Assembly: GCF_001866645.1 (NCBI RefSeq)
Contig: NZ_MLYP01000022.1
Location: 62,001 to 126,000 of the forward strand
DNA length: 64,000 nt
Source of the DNA: Streptomyces colonosanans
GTDB taxonomy: Bacteria; Actinomycetota; Actinomycetes; Streptomycetales; Streptomycetaceae
Direction of reading: 5' to 3'
In this document: positions 28,440 to 37,491 of the stretch, piece by piece
How positions within the stretch are numbered: position 1 is the first letter of the stretch
Layout of the letters: each line of letters begins with the position of its first letter
Program-made: the position numbers and the translations under genes
The notes under the pieces: model-generated
Told to the model about the DNA's origin: nothing
Databases searched by the model: none
The model's input: only the letters and a program-made list of their open reading frames with translations

Positions 28440-28620
28440 GGGCCCCGGTCCCTCCGTTGCCGTTGCGCGGGGGCAAAGGGGGGTGGAAGGCTGGATGTCG
28501 GTACCGGCGCGGGGAAACGCCCTGGAACCATCCGGTTCGGGACGGCCCGGCCCTCGCCTAGTTACCCCGCCCCGCCGTGCACAGCGGCAGCCGGTTCCGT
28601 CCCACCACCTGGAGGCACCC

Positions 28621-29091
28621 GTGGACAGCACCGACGGATGGGGAGACGACGTCTACCAGCCTGACGGATCCGAGGTGCAGGACGACGCGGGGCTGCTCGA
28701 CGCCGAGGACACCCTGGTCGCCGACGGGGTCAGCGACCCGCTCGACCGGGGCTGGTCACCTCCGGAGCGACCGTGGGCGGTGGAGCGCCAGGGCGTGACC
28801 GCGGCCGAGGGGAACCGCGGGGAAACCTTGGACCAGCGCCTCGCCGAGGAACTCCCGGACATCACGGTCCCGGCCGGCGACGGCATCGGAGACTGCCCTG
28901 ACAGCGACGGTGAACCCCTGGACAACGAGGTCGGCGCGGCCCGCTCCGGCCGTCTCGTCGCCCCCGACGAGGGGGCACACGAGGACGAGGAGAGCGGTCT
29001 GATCGCCAGCGACGTAGGCGTCGACGGCGCGGCGGCCTCGGCCGAGGAGGCGGCCGTGCACATCGTCGACGAGGACACCCTGTCCGGTTGA
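28621..29091 (+). CDS. DUF5709-family acidic protein
   Basis: A 156-aa, strongly acidic, low-complexity soluble protein of a family known mainly from Streptomyces and relatives. GTG 28621 has GGAGG at 28610-28614 and gives the typical start VDSTDGWGDDVYQPDG; the longer frame upstream is not needed. Conserved pieces include LDQRLAEELPD, GRLVAPDEGAHEDEE and AAVHIVDEDTL near the C-terminus. No enzymatic motif, signal or membrane segment is present. Function is unknown. Confidence 0.85.
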   Translation: MDSTDGWGDDVYQPDGSEVQDDAGLLDAEDTLVADGVSDPLDRGWSPPERPWAVERQGVTAAEGNRGETLDQRLAEELPDITVPAGDGIGDCPDSDGEPLDNEVGAARSGRLVAPDEGAHEDEESGLIASDVGVDGAAASAEEAAVHIVDEDTLSG

Positions 29092-29172
29092 CAGCGCCCG
29101 TCCCGCGCCACGCAAGGAGGGCCATGTGATCGCCCTGGCTACGCCCACAGGCCACGGTGGACCGGGGCGCTC

Positions 29173-29967
29173 TCAGATGACGTTGAGCGCCATCACGCAG
29201 CCCACCCCGCCGAGCACCATGAACACCGGCATCAGCACCTTGAGCTCGACCCAGCTACCTGCCCGGAACCGCATCGCCTTCGGCGGACCCACCGGATACC
29301 AGCGTTTGCGGCCCACCGGTATCGGCCAAAGGATCGGGCAGCCCGAGACAGTCAGCGCGTCCCCGAGGTCGTGCACCAGGGCACCCAGGACGATCGGCAG
29401 ACCGAGCCACAGGTACTCCTGCCCCGGCGCGGTGAACAGCCAGTCCGAGCCATTGCCCGGTTCATCCAATATGTCCGCCATGATCCAGGCGGTCGTCGCG
29501 GCCAGCAGCCACACCAGGATGTCACTGCTCGAACCGCGGGCCGCCCGCCACAGCAGGCCCTCGATGGCGAGCACCATATGGACGAAGAGGATGGCCAGCA
29601 CCGCCCAGCGACCGCCCGTGATGGCCAGGGCCGACGTGCCCGCGCCGATCAGCACCGCCCACAGCCAAGTGTGCGTCAACGTACGGTGACCACCCGACCG
29701 GCGCGGGTCGCCCGCCTTCCTGGTGGACTTGTAGGCGACGTACGACAGCTTGTCGACGATCTCGCACAGCCAGCGGGACAGGGGCCCGAAGGCCGTCGAG
29801 ATCGTGGCCGCCCGGTGATCCAGGTCCGGGGCCAGCGCGGCTCCCGCGCAGATCAGCGCGCCGACGAGAAGGACCGGCCAGGGCATCGGATGACCCGCCG
29901 CGGCCGCGGCCGCTCCCACTCCGAGCCAGGCCGCGGCCCCCGACAGTGAGTGTGCTGGTCCCATCAT
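29173..29967 (-). CDS. Membrane-bound metal-dependent hydrolase (YdjM/DUF457 type)
   Basis: A 264-aa multi-pass membrane protein. The N-terminal signature MMGPAHSLSGAAAWL, the motif APDLDHR (about 45-51), the later SGGHRTLTHTWLW and the C-terminal VHDLGDALTVSGCPILWP carry the His/Asp residues expected to bind metal in this family, often called inner-membrane hydrolases. About six hydrophobic segments lie between them. ATG 29967 and ATG 29964 are adjacent starts. It is divergent from the helicase gene. Confidence 0.85.
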   Translation of the reverse strand: MMGPAHSLSGAAAWLGVGAAAAAAGHPMPWPVLLVGALICAGAALAPDLDHRAATISTAFGPLSRWLCEIVDKLSYVAYKSTRKAGDPRRSGGHRTLTHTWLWAVLIGAGTSALAITGGRWAVLAILFVHMVLAIEGLLWRAARGSSSDILVWLLAATTAWIMADILDEPGNGSDWLFTAPGQEYLWLGLPIVLGALVHDLGDALTVSGCPILWPIPVGRKRWYPVGPPKAMRFRAGSWVELKVLMPVFMVLGGVGCVMALNVI

Positions 29968-30111
29968 GGCGCTTCCCGCCCCATTCCTCTTGTAGCGCTG
30001 CTCAGTTGCCGACGCACGCTGACGCCTCGTCGGCGCCACAGCGTAACGTTCGTGATCTTCCGAAAGGCATCCGATTCCCCCATCGGGTGCAAGGGCAGGC
30101 AAGATGGGGGC

Positions 30112-32625
30112 GTGACCCTCATCGATCAGCTCCCGCAGACCGCAGACCCCGACGCCCTCTACGAAGCCTTCGAGTCGTGGGCCGGGGAGCGTGGCCTCAC
30201 CCTGTACCCGCACCAGGAGGAGGCACTGATCGAGGTGGTCTCGGGAGCGAACGTGATCGTCTCCACTCCCACCGGCTCCGGTAAGAGCATGATCGCCGCA
30301 GGCGCACACTTCGCGGCGCTCGCCCGGGACGAGGTCACCTTCTACACCGCGCCGATCAAAGCGCTCGTCTCGGAGAAGTTCTTCGAGCTGTGCAAGCTCT
30401 TCGGTACGGAGAACGTCGGGATGCTCACCGGCGACGCCTCCGTCAACGCCGACGCGCCTGTGATCTGCTGCACAGCCGAGGTCCTCGCGTCCATCGCGCT
30501 GCGCGACGGCAGGCAGGCGGACGTCGGCCAGGTCGTGATGGACGAGTTCCACTTCTACGCCGAGGGCGACCGCGGCTGGGCCTGGCAGATCCCGATCCTG
30601 GAACTGCCGCAGGCCCAGTTCATCCTGATGTCGGCGACACTCGGCGACGTCTCGATGTTCGAGAAAGACCTGACCCGCCGTACCGGCCGTCCGACGGCGG
30701 TGGTGCGCTCGGCGACCCGCCCGGTGCCGCTCTCGTACGAATACCGGCTCACACCGCTCACCGAGACCCTCACCGAACTCCTGCAGACCCGGCAGGCCCC
30801 CGTCTACATCGTCCACTTCACCCAGGCGCAGGCCGTGGAGCGGGCCCAGGCACTGATGAGCATCAACATGTGCTCGCGCGAGGAGAAGGCCGAGATCGCC
30901 GAGCTGATCGGCAATTTCCGTTTCACCACCAAGTTCGGCCGCAACCTCTCCCGTTACGTGCGCCACGGCATCGGCGTCCATCACGCGGGCATGCTGCCCA
31001 AGTACCGCCGGCTGGTGGAGAAGCTGGCCCAGGCCGGTCTGCTGAAGGTCATCTGCGGCACGGACACCCTCGGTGTCGGTGTCAACGTCCCGATCCGCAC
31101 GGTGCTGTTCACCGCACTGACCAAGTACGACGGGAGCCGGGTGCGCACCCTGCGCGCCCGTGAGTTCCACCAGATCGCCGGCCGGGCCGGGCGGGCCGGT
31201 TTCGACACGGCGGGCCTCGTCGTGGCGCAGGCGCCCGAGCACGTCATCGAGAACGAGAAGGCGCTCGCCAAGGCCGGTGACGATCCGAAGAAGCGCCGCA
31301 AGGTGGTGCGCAAGAAGGCACCGGAGGGCTTCGTCGGGTGGACGGAGAACACCTTCGAGAAGCTGATCGCCTCCGAGCCGGAGCCTCTCACCTCCCGCTT
31401 CCGGGTCACCCACACGATGCTGCTGTCGGTGATCGCCCGGCCGGGCAACGCCTTCAAGGCCATGCGCCATCTGCTGGAGGACAACCACGAGCCGCGCAAG
31501 CAGCAGCTGCGGCACATCCGACGCGCGATCGCGATCTACCGTTCGCTGCTGGACGGCGGGATCGTCGAGAAGCTCGACGCACCGGACGCCACCGGACGCA
31601 TCGTGCGCCTGACCGTCGATCTCCAGCAGGACTTCGCGCTCAACCAGCCGCTGTCGACCTTCGCGCTGGCCGCGTTCGAACTCCTCGACCCGGAGTCCCC
31701 TTCCTACGCCCTCGACATGGTCTCGGTCATCGAGTCCACCCTGGACGACCCGCGGCAGATCCTGGTCGCCCAGCAGAACAAGGCGCGCGGCGAGGCTGTG
31801 GCCGCGATGAAGGCCGACGGCGTCGAGTACGAGGAGCGCATGGAACGTCTCCAGGACGTGACGTACCCCAAGCCGCAGGAGGAGCTCCTCTTCCATGCGT
31901 ACAACACCTACCGCAAGAGCCACCCCTGGGTCGGCGACCATCCACTGTCGCCGAAGTCGGTCATCCGCGACATGTACGAGCGGGCGCTGTCCTTCACGGA
32001 GTTCGTGTCCTTCTACGAACTGGCCCGCACCGAGGGCATCGTGCTGCGCTACCTTGCCGGCGCCTACAAGGCGCTCGACCACACCGTCCCGGACGACCTG
32101 AAGTCGGACGACCTGGAGGATCTGATCGCCTGGCTCGGCGAGATGGTGCGCCAGGTCGACTCCAGCCTGCTGGACGAGTGGGAGCAGCTGGCCAACCCTG
32201 AGGAGCTGACGGCCGAGGAGGCCCAGGAGAAGGCCGACGAGGTGAAACCGGTCACGGCGAACGCGCGCGCCTTCCGCGTCCTGGTCCGCAACGCCATGTT
32301 CCGCCGTGTGGAACTCGCCGCCCTCGATCAGATCGAGGAACTCGGCGAGATGGATGCCGAGTCCGGCTGGGACGCCGAGGCCTGGGGCGCGGCCATGGAC
32401 AGGTACTGGGACGAGTACGAGGAACTCGGTACCGGCCCCGACGCCCGCGGCCCGAAGCTGCTGATGATCGAGGAGGAGCCGGAGAACGGGCTGTGGCGCG
32501 TCCGGCAGACCTTCGCCGACCCGAACGGCGACCACGACTGGGGTATCAGCGCTGAGATCGACCTCGCGGCCTCCGACACGGAGGGCCGGGCCGTCGTCCG
32601 GGTCACCGACGTCGGCCAGCTGTGA
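30112..32625 (+). CDS. DEAD/DEAH-box helicase with DUF3516 C-terminal domain
   Basis: An 837-aa ATP-dependent superfamily-2 helicase of the Ski2-like/DUF3516 type. Motif I is STPTGSGKS (about residue 51), motif II is DEFH (about 143), motif III is SAT (about 172), and motif VI lies in HQIAGRAGRAG (about 350). A lysine-rich insert (KKRRKVVRKK) follows, then the long helical C-terminal domain. Start GTG 30112 follows a GGGGG run; longer in-frame starts upstream lack support. It is likely an RNA helicase in RNA turnover or ribosome work. The downstream tesB gene follows after 19 bases and may be co-transcribed. Confidence 0.9.
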   Translation: MTLIDQLPQTADPDALYEAFESWAGERGLTLYPHQEEALIEVVSGANVIVSTPTGSGKSMIAAGAHFAALARDEVTFYTAPIKALVSEKFFELCKLFGTENVGMLTGDASVNADAPVICCTAEVLASIALRDGRQADVGQVVMDEFHFYAEGDRGWAWQIPILELPQAQFILMSATLGDVSMFEKDLTRRTGRPTAVVRSATRPVPLSYEYRLTPLTETLTELLQTRQAPVYIVHFTQAQAVERAQALMSINMCSREEKAEIAELIGNFRFTTKFGRNLSRYVRHGIGVHHAGMLPKYRRLVEKLAQAGLLKVICGTDTLGVGVNVPIRTVLFTALTKYDGSRVRTLRAREFHQIAGRAGRAGFDTAGLVVAQAPEHVIENEKALAKAGDDPKKRRKVVRKKAPEGFVGWTENTFEKLIASEPEPLTSRFRVTHTMLLSVIARPGNAFKAMRHLLEDNHEPRKQQLRHIRRAIAIYRSLLDGGIVEKLDAPDATGRIVRLTVDLQQDFALNQPLSTFALAAFELLDPESPSYALDMVSVIESTLDDPRQILVAQQNKARGEAVAAMKADGVEYEERMERLQDVTYPKPQEELLFHAYNTYRKSHPWVGDHPLSPKSVIRDMYERALSFTEFVSFYELARTEGIVLRYLAGAYKALDHTVPDDLKSDDLEDLIAWLGEMVRQVDSSLLDEWEQLANPEELTAEEAQEKADEVKPVTANARAFRVLVRNAMFRRVELAALDQIEELGEMDAESGWDAEAWGAAMDRYWDEYEELGTGPDARGPKLLMIEEEPENGLWRVRQTFADPNGDHDWGISAEIDLAASDTEGRAVVRVTDVGQL

Positions 32626-32644
32626 GCACGGGAGAACGGCACAC

Positions 32645-33514
32645 ATGACGAACCCAGCCGAGAGGCTCGTCGACCTGCTCGACCTGGAGCAGATCGAGGT
32701 CAACATCTTCCGTGGCCGCAGTCCACAGGAGTCCCTGCAGCGGGTCTTCGGGGGCCAGGTGGCTGGCCAGGCGCTGGTCGCCGCCGGCCGCACCACGGAC
32801 GGCGAACGGCCGGTGCATTCGCTCCACGCGTACTTCCTGCGCCCGGGCATACCGGGCGTGCCCATCGTGTACCAGGTCGAACGGGTCCGTGACGGCAGGT
32901 CCTTCACGACCCGCCGGGTCACGGCCGTGCAGCGGGGCCGCACGATCTTCAACCTGACCGCCTCCTTCCACAAGCCCGAAGTGGGAAGCTTCGAGCACCA
33001 GTTGCCGCTTGTGCGCGAGGTGCCGGACCCGGAGTCGCTGCCTACGGTGGCCCAAGAGGTCAAGGAGCATCTCGGCGTCCTGCCCGAGGCGCTGGAGCGG
33101 ATGGCCCGGCGTCAGCCCTTCGACATCCGCTATGTGGACCGGCTGCGCTGGAGCGCCGAGGAGACCAAGGACGCCGACCCGCGCAGCGCCGTGTGGATGC
33201 GGGCTGTCGGCCCGCTGGGGAACGACCCGCTCGTGCACACTTGTGCGCTCACCTACGCGAGCGACATGACACTCCTGGACGCCGTCCGCATCCCGGTCGA
33301 ACCACTCTGGGGGCCACGCGGCTTCGACATGGCCTCGCTCGACCATGCCATGTGGTTCCACCGGCCGTTCCGCGCGGACGAGTGGTTCCTGTACGACCAG
33401 GAGTCACCGATCGCGGTGGGCGGCCGGGGCCTTGCCCGGGGCCGCATCTACAACCTCGAGGGGCAACTGATCGTGTCTGTGGTGCAGGAGGGGCTGTTCC
33501 GCAAGCTGGGCTGA
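32645..33514 (+). CDS. tesB: Acyl-CoA thioesterase II
   Basis: A 289-aa double-hotdog thioesterase hydrolysing acyl-CoA to fatty acid and CoA. Family marks are FRGRSPQESLQRVFGGQVAGQ at the N-terminus, HSLHAYFLRPG, the catalytic-Asp segment SLDHAMWFHRPFRADEW and the C-terminal GRIYNLEGQLIVSVVQEG. Length and all segments are normal. ATG 32645 lies 19 bases after the helicase stop. A diverged copy of its last 35 codons occurs at 42937-43041. Confidence 0.93.
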   Translation: MTNPAERLVDLLDLEQIEVNIFRGRSPQESLQRVFGGQVAGQALVAAGRTTDGERPVHSLHAYFLRPGIPGVPIVYQVERVRDGRSFTTRRVTAVQRGRTIFNLTASFHKPEVGSFEHQLPLVREVPDPESLPTVAQEVKEHLGVLPEALERMARRQPFDIRYVDRLRWSAEETKDADPRSAVWMRAVGPLGNDPLVHTCALTYASDMTLLDAVRIPVEPLWGPRGFDMASLDHAMWFHRPFRADEWFLYDQESPIAVGGRGLARGRIYNLEGQLIVSVVQEGLFRKLG

Positions 33515-33702
33515 CCTGCGGTTTCACCGAACGTCGGTCGGCCCGCGGCGCGTCGTGCGACGCTCCGCGGACCGGTCGTCACGACGTTCTTGCCGAGAAC
33601 GAGGCAGGGGCCGTGGTCCGAGGCGCACCCCACCGTGTCTCATCGCGTTTCGATGCATCCCACAGCGATTGTGCCAATAGTGTGCCAGCGAGGACGTGTG
33701 GT

Positions 33703-33966
33703 CTAGTCCACTTCGTCTGACGTCCCGCCTTCCGGATCCTCACCGAGGGCATCGATGATGCGCTGCACCATCTGCTCCCGTTGGCCATGGATGCACTTGT
33801 AGTACGTGTCCATGAGGAGGCCCGGCCCCTTCTTCGGGAGCTGGCAATCCTGAAGTCTCAGCTCGACCGCCTCTTCCGGCCGCAGGGCCGCGACGTACAA
33901 GGTGGCGAAGAACGGCATGAGGAGTCGCCCTCGCGCGTGCGCCCAGGTGCCGACGGCAACGAACCC
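33703..33966 (-). pseudogene. Internally deleted tyrosine-integrase remnant
   Basis: The frame reads GRLLMPFFATLYVAALRPEE and AVELRLQDCQLPKKG, the segment around the first catalytic Arg of phage-type integrases. It then jumps directly to DTYYKCIHGQREQMVQRIID, which belongs to the extreme C-terminus of such proteins. The middle, including the HxxR box and Tyr nucleophile, is deleted. The open frame continues upstream to 34410 only because it lies opposite another gene. It marks a lost integrated element beside tesB; no tRNA or att repeat was recognised. Confidence 0.65.
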
Positions 33967-34159
33967 CACCCGGCTCCCGAGCTGGCGCCCGGGCGCACCG
34001 CCTCGACTACCGCCCCGGCCGGGCCGTCCGGGGCCAGACCCGTTGCCGCCTGCACGCAGCGTCACCAGGACGCCCGGGAGCACACGTGTCGAGTGCGCCG
34101 CGCACTGCACAGTCGCAATCTGGACGTATGACCTGTCGGTGCGCGACGAGAGGAGCGCC

Positions 34160-34891
34160 ATGGAAATCGCAGTCATCGGCGGTACCGGCCTGATCGGGTC
34201 GCAGGTCGTGAAGAAGCTGAACGCGGCCGGGCACGAGGCCGTGCCGCACTCGCTGTCCACAGGTGTCGATGTGATCACTGGCCAGGGCCTGGCGGAGGCG
34301 GTGGTCGGCGCCGACGTGGTCGTCAATCTGACGAATTCCCCGACCTTCGACGACGCGTCCCGGACGTTCTTCCGGACCTCGATGGAGAACCTCCTGGCCG
34401 CCTGCCACAAAGGCGGGGTGGGGCACGTCGCTATTCTCTCGATCGTAGGCGCGGACCAGGTGTCCGACCTCGTCTACTACCAGGCCAAGGTCCTACAGGA
34501 AAGCGTCCTCAAGGCCGGGCCGATCCCCTATTCGATTGTCCGCGCCACCCAGTTCATGGAGTTCATCGACGCCGTCATGTCCTGGACCACCGAGGGCGAC
34601 ACCGTCCGCCTGCCCACCACCCCGCTCCAGCCGATCGCCGCCCAGGACATCGCCGACATCGTCGCCGAAGTCGCCGCAGGCCCCCCTTTGAACGGCACCC
34701 TCAACATCGCCGGGCCCGACGTCTTCCCTCTCGACGAACTCGGCCGGATCACCCTGAACGCCCACCCCGATGGCCGCACGGTCGTCACCGACGACACCGC
34801 CGGCATGTTCGCCGCCGTCCACGGCAATGCCCTCACCGCCAAGAGCGACGCCCGCATCGCCCCCACCCACTACAGCGACTGGCTCTCCTGA
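34160..34891 (+). CDS. NAD(P)-binding atypical SDR (NmrA-like) protein
   Basis: A 243-aa single-domain Rossmann protein. It opens with MEIAVIGGTGLIGSQVVKKL, the GxxGxxG nucleotide site of NmrA/HSCARG-type proteins, followed by VVNLTNSP and the segment AILSIVGADQ. The YxxxK seen in classical SDRs is YYQAK here. ATG 34160 is preceded by AGAGGAG. Members act as redox sensors or NAD(P)H-dependent reductases. A truncated cupin gene follows 30 bases later, so the two were probably an operon before the IS-type insertion. Confidence 0.88.
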   Translation: MEIAVIGGTGLIGSQVVKKLNAAGHEAVPHSLSTGVDVITGQGLAEAVVGADVVVNLTNSPTFDDASRTFFRTSMENLLAACHKGGVGHVAILSIVGADQVSDLVYYQAKVLQESVLKAGPIPYSIVRATQFMEFIDAVMSWTTEGDTVRLPTTPLQPIAAQDIADIVAEVAAGPPLNGTLNIAGPDVFPLDELGRITLNAHPDGRTVVTDDTAGMFAAVHGNALTAKSDARIAPTHYSDWLS

Positions 34892-34921
34892 ACCATCCAG
34901 CCCACCACCGGAGGCTTCACG

Positions 34922-35257
34922 ATGTCGAACAATGAGTCGGCAGCAGACAGTGCTGAGAGCCAACCGCGCTCAGAATCATGGAAGACGGCGCTGACTGTGC
35001 TGCAGTCGGTGAAACCGCCGTCCATTCCGGATGGGGCAGAGGTGATGACGGTCGTCATCGAGTTCCCTCCCGGCGACCCCGGTACCCCTCCGCACCGGCA
35101 CTCGGGACCCGCTTTCGGCTACATGTTGGAGGGGGAGATGCTCTTCGAGCTGGAGGGCGAGCCCGAGCGTGTAATCAAGGCTGGGGAGACGTCTGTTCAA
35201 CAGAAAGTGCCTCTGCCCAGCAAGAGTGAGGATTTTCGAGGTCCTTGTTCCCGCTGA
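34922..35257 (+). pseudogene. Cupin-domain protein cut by an IS1380-type remnant
   Basis: The first about 89 residues are a normal small cupin (EFPPGDPGTPPHRHSGPAFG, then MLEGEMLFELEGEPERV). The frame leaves cupin sequence after KAGE (about 35188), just before the terminal repeat of an IS remnant at 35203, and ends with unrelated residues at 35257. The second cupin motif and last beta-strands are missing, so the fold is incomplete. ATG 34922 has a GGAGG element nearby. Confidence 0.75.
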
Positions 35258-35462
35258 TACCAGAGGCACTTTCCAGGTGAAGCAGCCTATAGGTTCCTAT
35301 CCCCGTGTGTGTCCGGGGCGACGGTCGTCAGGTCGTCTCCCAGGCCGGTTCGGTCCTGCTCGTCGAGACGGTCCGCAAGACCGGTCTCGGCCAGGCGATA
35401 TCCGCTGCTCTCGCTCCGTGGAGGAAGCCGCGGACCGTCCATGATCCGGGCAAGGTCCTCCG
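35203..35462 (+). mobile_element. IS1380-type insertion sequence, left-end remnant
   Basis: A 13-bp inverted repeat (GAAAGTGCCTCTG 35203-35215; CAGAGGCACTTTC 35261-35273) precedes the start of a transposase at about GTG 35305. The residues QVVSQAGSVLLVETVRKTGL and HDPGKVL are those of IS1380-family transposase N-termini. Similarity stops at about 35460, leaving about 50 codons. The right end was not found. Confidence 0.7.
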
Positions 35463-35558
35463 ATGCCTCGGTAGCCGCCGTCTGCGGTCACCGTCGTCCC
35501 GCAGTGATTCGCTCAAGCGCATCTCAGGCCGGGCTGCTTGCAATCCGTTGGGAGGCGG

Positions 35559-35954
35559 TTAGCTGGCGAGGGGAGTCTCAGGCTGCATCTCGTAGGAGTG
35601 CTGGATGGCCTGATGACGGGTCCCGAGGCCATCCGTGACCTTGCGCTCCCAGGGAACCTGCTGGAGGCGCTTGGTCTCTTCGAGCATCGACGTGGGTACC
35701 AGATTGCGGAAACTGTCGACCTCTCCGGCAGCGACGGACGTCAACGTCGCATAGACCGCTTCAGGATCGAACTGCGCTCGGGGGAAGGCAAGCATGGAGT
35801 AGTCAAAATGCCGCTGAGACGGGTCGTCCTCCCAGCTCTCCCAGAGCGACTCGTCCCTGTTCTACAGCTGCCGCCCGTCAAGTAGCTTTCGGTAATCGCC
35901 GCCGCAATCTGTGACACCCCACTTCCCGAGGGCTGCCGCAGTACATGCCGGATT
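35559..35954 (-). pseudogene. Decayed unidentified coding sequence with an in-frame stop
   Basis: Codon-like sequence that reads GDYRKLLDGRQL, a TAG at 35862-35864, then DESLWESWEDDPSQRHFDY, FPRAQFDPEAVYATLTSVAA and KVTDGLGTRHQAIQHSYEMQ to the stop at 35559. It lacks a start and joins in frame to a shortened epimerase fragment on its upstream side. I cannot name the family. The 78-residue piece from ATG 35795 could be made but is probably debris. Confidence 0.45.
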
Positions 35955-36214
35955 TACCGCGGTGGTGGCCGCGAGGACATCCCGCGGCGCAAGGTCGGAG
36001 CTCGAGGTGGCGATCACGGCGTCCCACGGCCCGTGCCCGGCAAGCCGGTTCAGGTCGGCGCGGTTCGCACGGTCGCCGTGACCGGTTCCACGCCGTCCAC
36101 GTCACGGCCGGAACGCCCCCGGTTGAAGGTGGTGACCGCCCACCCTCTCGCCAGCGCGCCCTCTGCGATGTGCTTGCCCAGGAACCACGTTCCGCCCATG
36201 ACCAGGATCCTCAT
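35955..36214 (-). pseudogene. Frameshifted N-terminal fragment of an NAD-dependent epimerase
   Basis: ATG 36214 begins MRILVMGGTWFLGKHIAEGA, a standard Rossmann start with GGTxFLG. After GVEPVT (near 36075) the frame must shift to continue as DRANRADLNRLAGHGPWDAV and SDLAPRDVLAATT. The gene then breaks off at about 35955 into unrelated sequence. The remaining two-thirds of a typical epimerase is gone. Confidence 0.65.
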
Positions 36215-36430
36215 GGGGAGGATCCTGCCGTGCGGGCTCGTACGGCGGAAGAATGGACGAGTCCCCTGGGCTTGCATCGGCGCCGCCGAGTCGCAGGCTG
36301 CCGCAAGGGTGGAGCAGGGGTTGTTCTGCTGTGTAGCATCCCCTGGCTGCTCGGGTCCCTGGGCGGCGTGCGTGGTGGTTGTCGATGTCGGGCGACATGG
36401 AAGTGTCAGTGGTTGGCGACACGCCTCGTG

Positions 36431-37153
36431 TCAGAGCTGATCCCGTCGCAGTTGTACGTGTGTCCCGTCGCCGTGCGCATCCGTGATGTCGATGGTGATG
36501 CTCTCCCACTCCTCGGCGGGTTCTTCCGGCACCTCGCCTGTTTGATACTCGGCCTCCGCCAGTAGTTCCTCGGTCACCCGTACGCCTGTGAGGCGCTCGG
36601 CCAGCGCGAACACCGCCGCCTTCGTATCGACGTCGGGATTTTTATCACCCGCTGGGTTGAGACCGATCTCGCTCATCACGGCATTCAGGTCATCGGGAGT
36701 GCTGCCGTTCCTGTCCACCGGCCACTCGAAGGTGGTCCGCAGCTCTCCGTCCTCGTACCAGTGGAAGAAGTCCATGGGCTTCCCCCCGTTGCTCGAATGC
36801 GAGACAGCCCGCGTCTTGGTGGAGAGCGCCTCCATGATGCTGGGCCGTGTTCCCAGGTCGCCGCCGAACTCCAGAGCGAGGGTCCAGTCCCCTCCCTCGC
36901 CGGGCACCGTGAACGCCCCCGCGAGAAAGGACTCGGGCCAGTCCCCGTACCCGAACAAGATCTCCGTGTGCTGCTCGATCAGTTCGTCGAGCCCCTCACG
37001 CACATCTCCTGGCTCCGCCCCCGCGACTCGGAGCAGCTCCTCTGGCGAGACTCCCCGCACCAGCGTCAGCGTGTACCCGACCTCCAGCGCGTACTTGAAC
37101 AGCGAGGACGAGGAGCGTATCCAGCCGTAATCGGCTGCGGTGGCTGAGGTCAT
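36431..37153 (-). CDS. DUF6461-domain protein
   Basis: A 240-aa soluble protein beginning MTSATAADYGWIRSSSSLFK at ATG 37153. Conserved parts include ALEVGYTLTLVRGVSPEELL, TLALEFGGDLGTRPSIMEAL and VSHSSNGGKPMDFFHWYEDG. DUF6461 proteins are frequent in Streptomyces, sometimes in multiple copies near effector-type loci; their function is unknown. No signal or membrane helix is present. It lies between two decayed regions but is itself intact. Confidence 0.8.
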   Translation of the reverse strand: MTSATAADYGWIRSSSSLFKYALEVGYTLTLVRGVSPEELLRVAGAEPGDVREGLDELIEQHTEILFGYGDWPESFLAGAFTVPGEGGDWTLALEFGGDLGTRPSIMEALSTKTRAVSHSSNGGKPMDFFHWYEDGELRTTFEWPVDRNGSTPDDLNAVMSEIGLNPAGDKNPDVDTKAAVFALAERLTGVRVTEELLAEAEYQTGEVPEEPAEEWESITIDITDAHGDGTHVQLRRDQL

Positions 37154-37274
37154 GCAACGCATCCTGCCAGCGCCCACTGACATAGCGGCCCGGCGCTCCT
37201 CTGAGCGCCCATCGGGCCGGTGCAGTCCCGCCATCCGATCGAGGATCTGGCGTTGCTGCGCGGGCTCCACCTCC

Positions 37275-37311
37275 GTCGTGTTGACCACAGGCTCGACACG
37301 TCAACCACGAC
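37275..37311. promoter_or_regulatory. Inverted repeat just upstream of the small ORF
   Basis: GTCGTGTTGAC (37275-37285) pairs with GTCAACCACGAC (37300-37311), with one bulged base. It directly precedes the AGGAG ribosome site of the 37322 ORF. It could be an operator or an mRNA hairpin controlling translation. Confidence 0.4.
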
Positions 37312-37321
37312 AGGAGATCCC

Positions 37322-37441
37322 ATGCCCACCAAGACGCTGCAGCTTCCCACCACGGCCGGCTGTATCGGTGGGCCTGGGCCACAACCTGGGAGGACGAGGC
37401 GAACGCCGAGGTGGCACCCCAGATCGGGCGGAGCTGGTTGA
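37322..37441 (+). CDS. Small ORF with strong ribosome site, possibly frameshifted
   Basis: ATG 37322 follows AGGAG at good spacing. The annotated frame gives 39 residues starting MPTKTLQLPTTAG and then becomes Gly/Pro/Arg-rich, unlike a real C-terminus. One base added near 37360 would instead continue as LYRWAWATTWEDEANAEVAP and QIGRSWLTVTWRAD, ending at 37464. That 47-residue product has protein-like composition and six Trp residues. The frame is therefore uncertain; the family is not recognised. Confidence 0.35.
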   Translation: MPTKTLQLPTTAGCIGGPGPQPGRTRRTPRWHPRSGGAG

Positions 37442-37491
37442 CAGTTACATGGCGAGCGGATTGAGGTTTCGGGCTTCGTCGCGCGATTACC

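Noticed and set aside
29968..33063. Long minus-strand extension of the membrane hydrolase frame
   Set aside because: The part beyond 29967 is the antisense of the helicase and tesB genes; the hydrolase family starts at MMGPAHS.
33515..33702. Possible tRNA or att site next to the integrase remnant
   Set aside because: Short stems can be drawn but no cloverleaf fits and no direct repeat was found.
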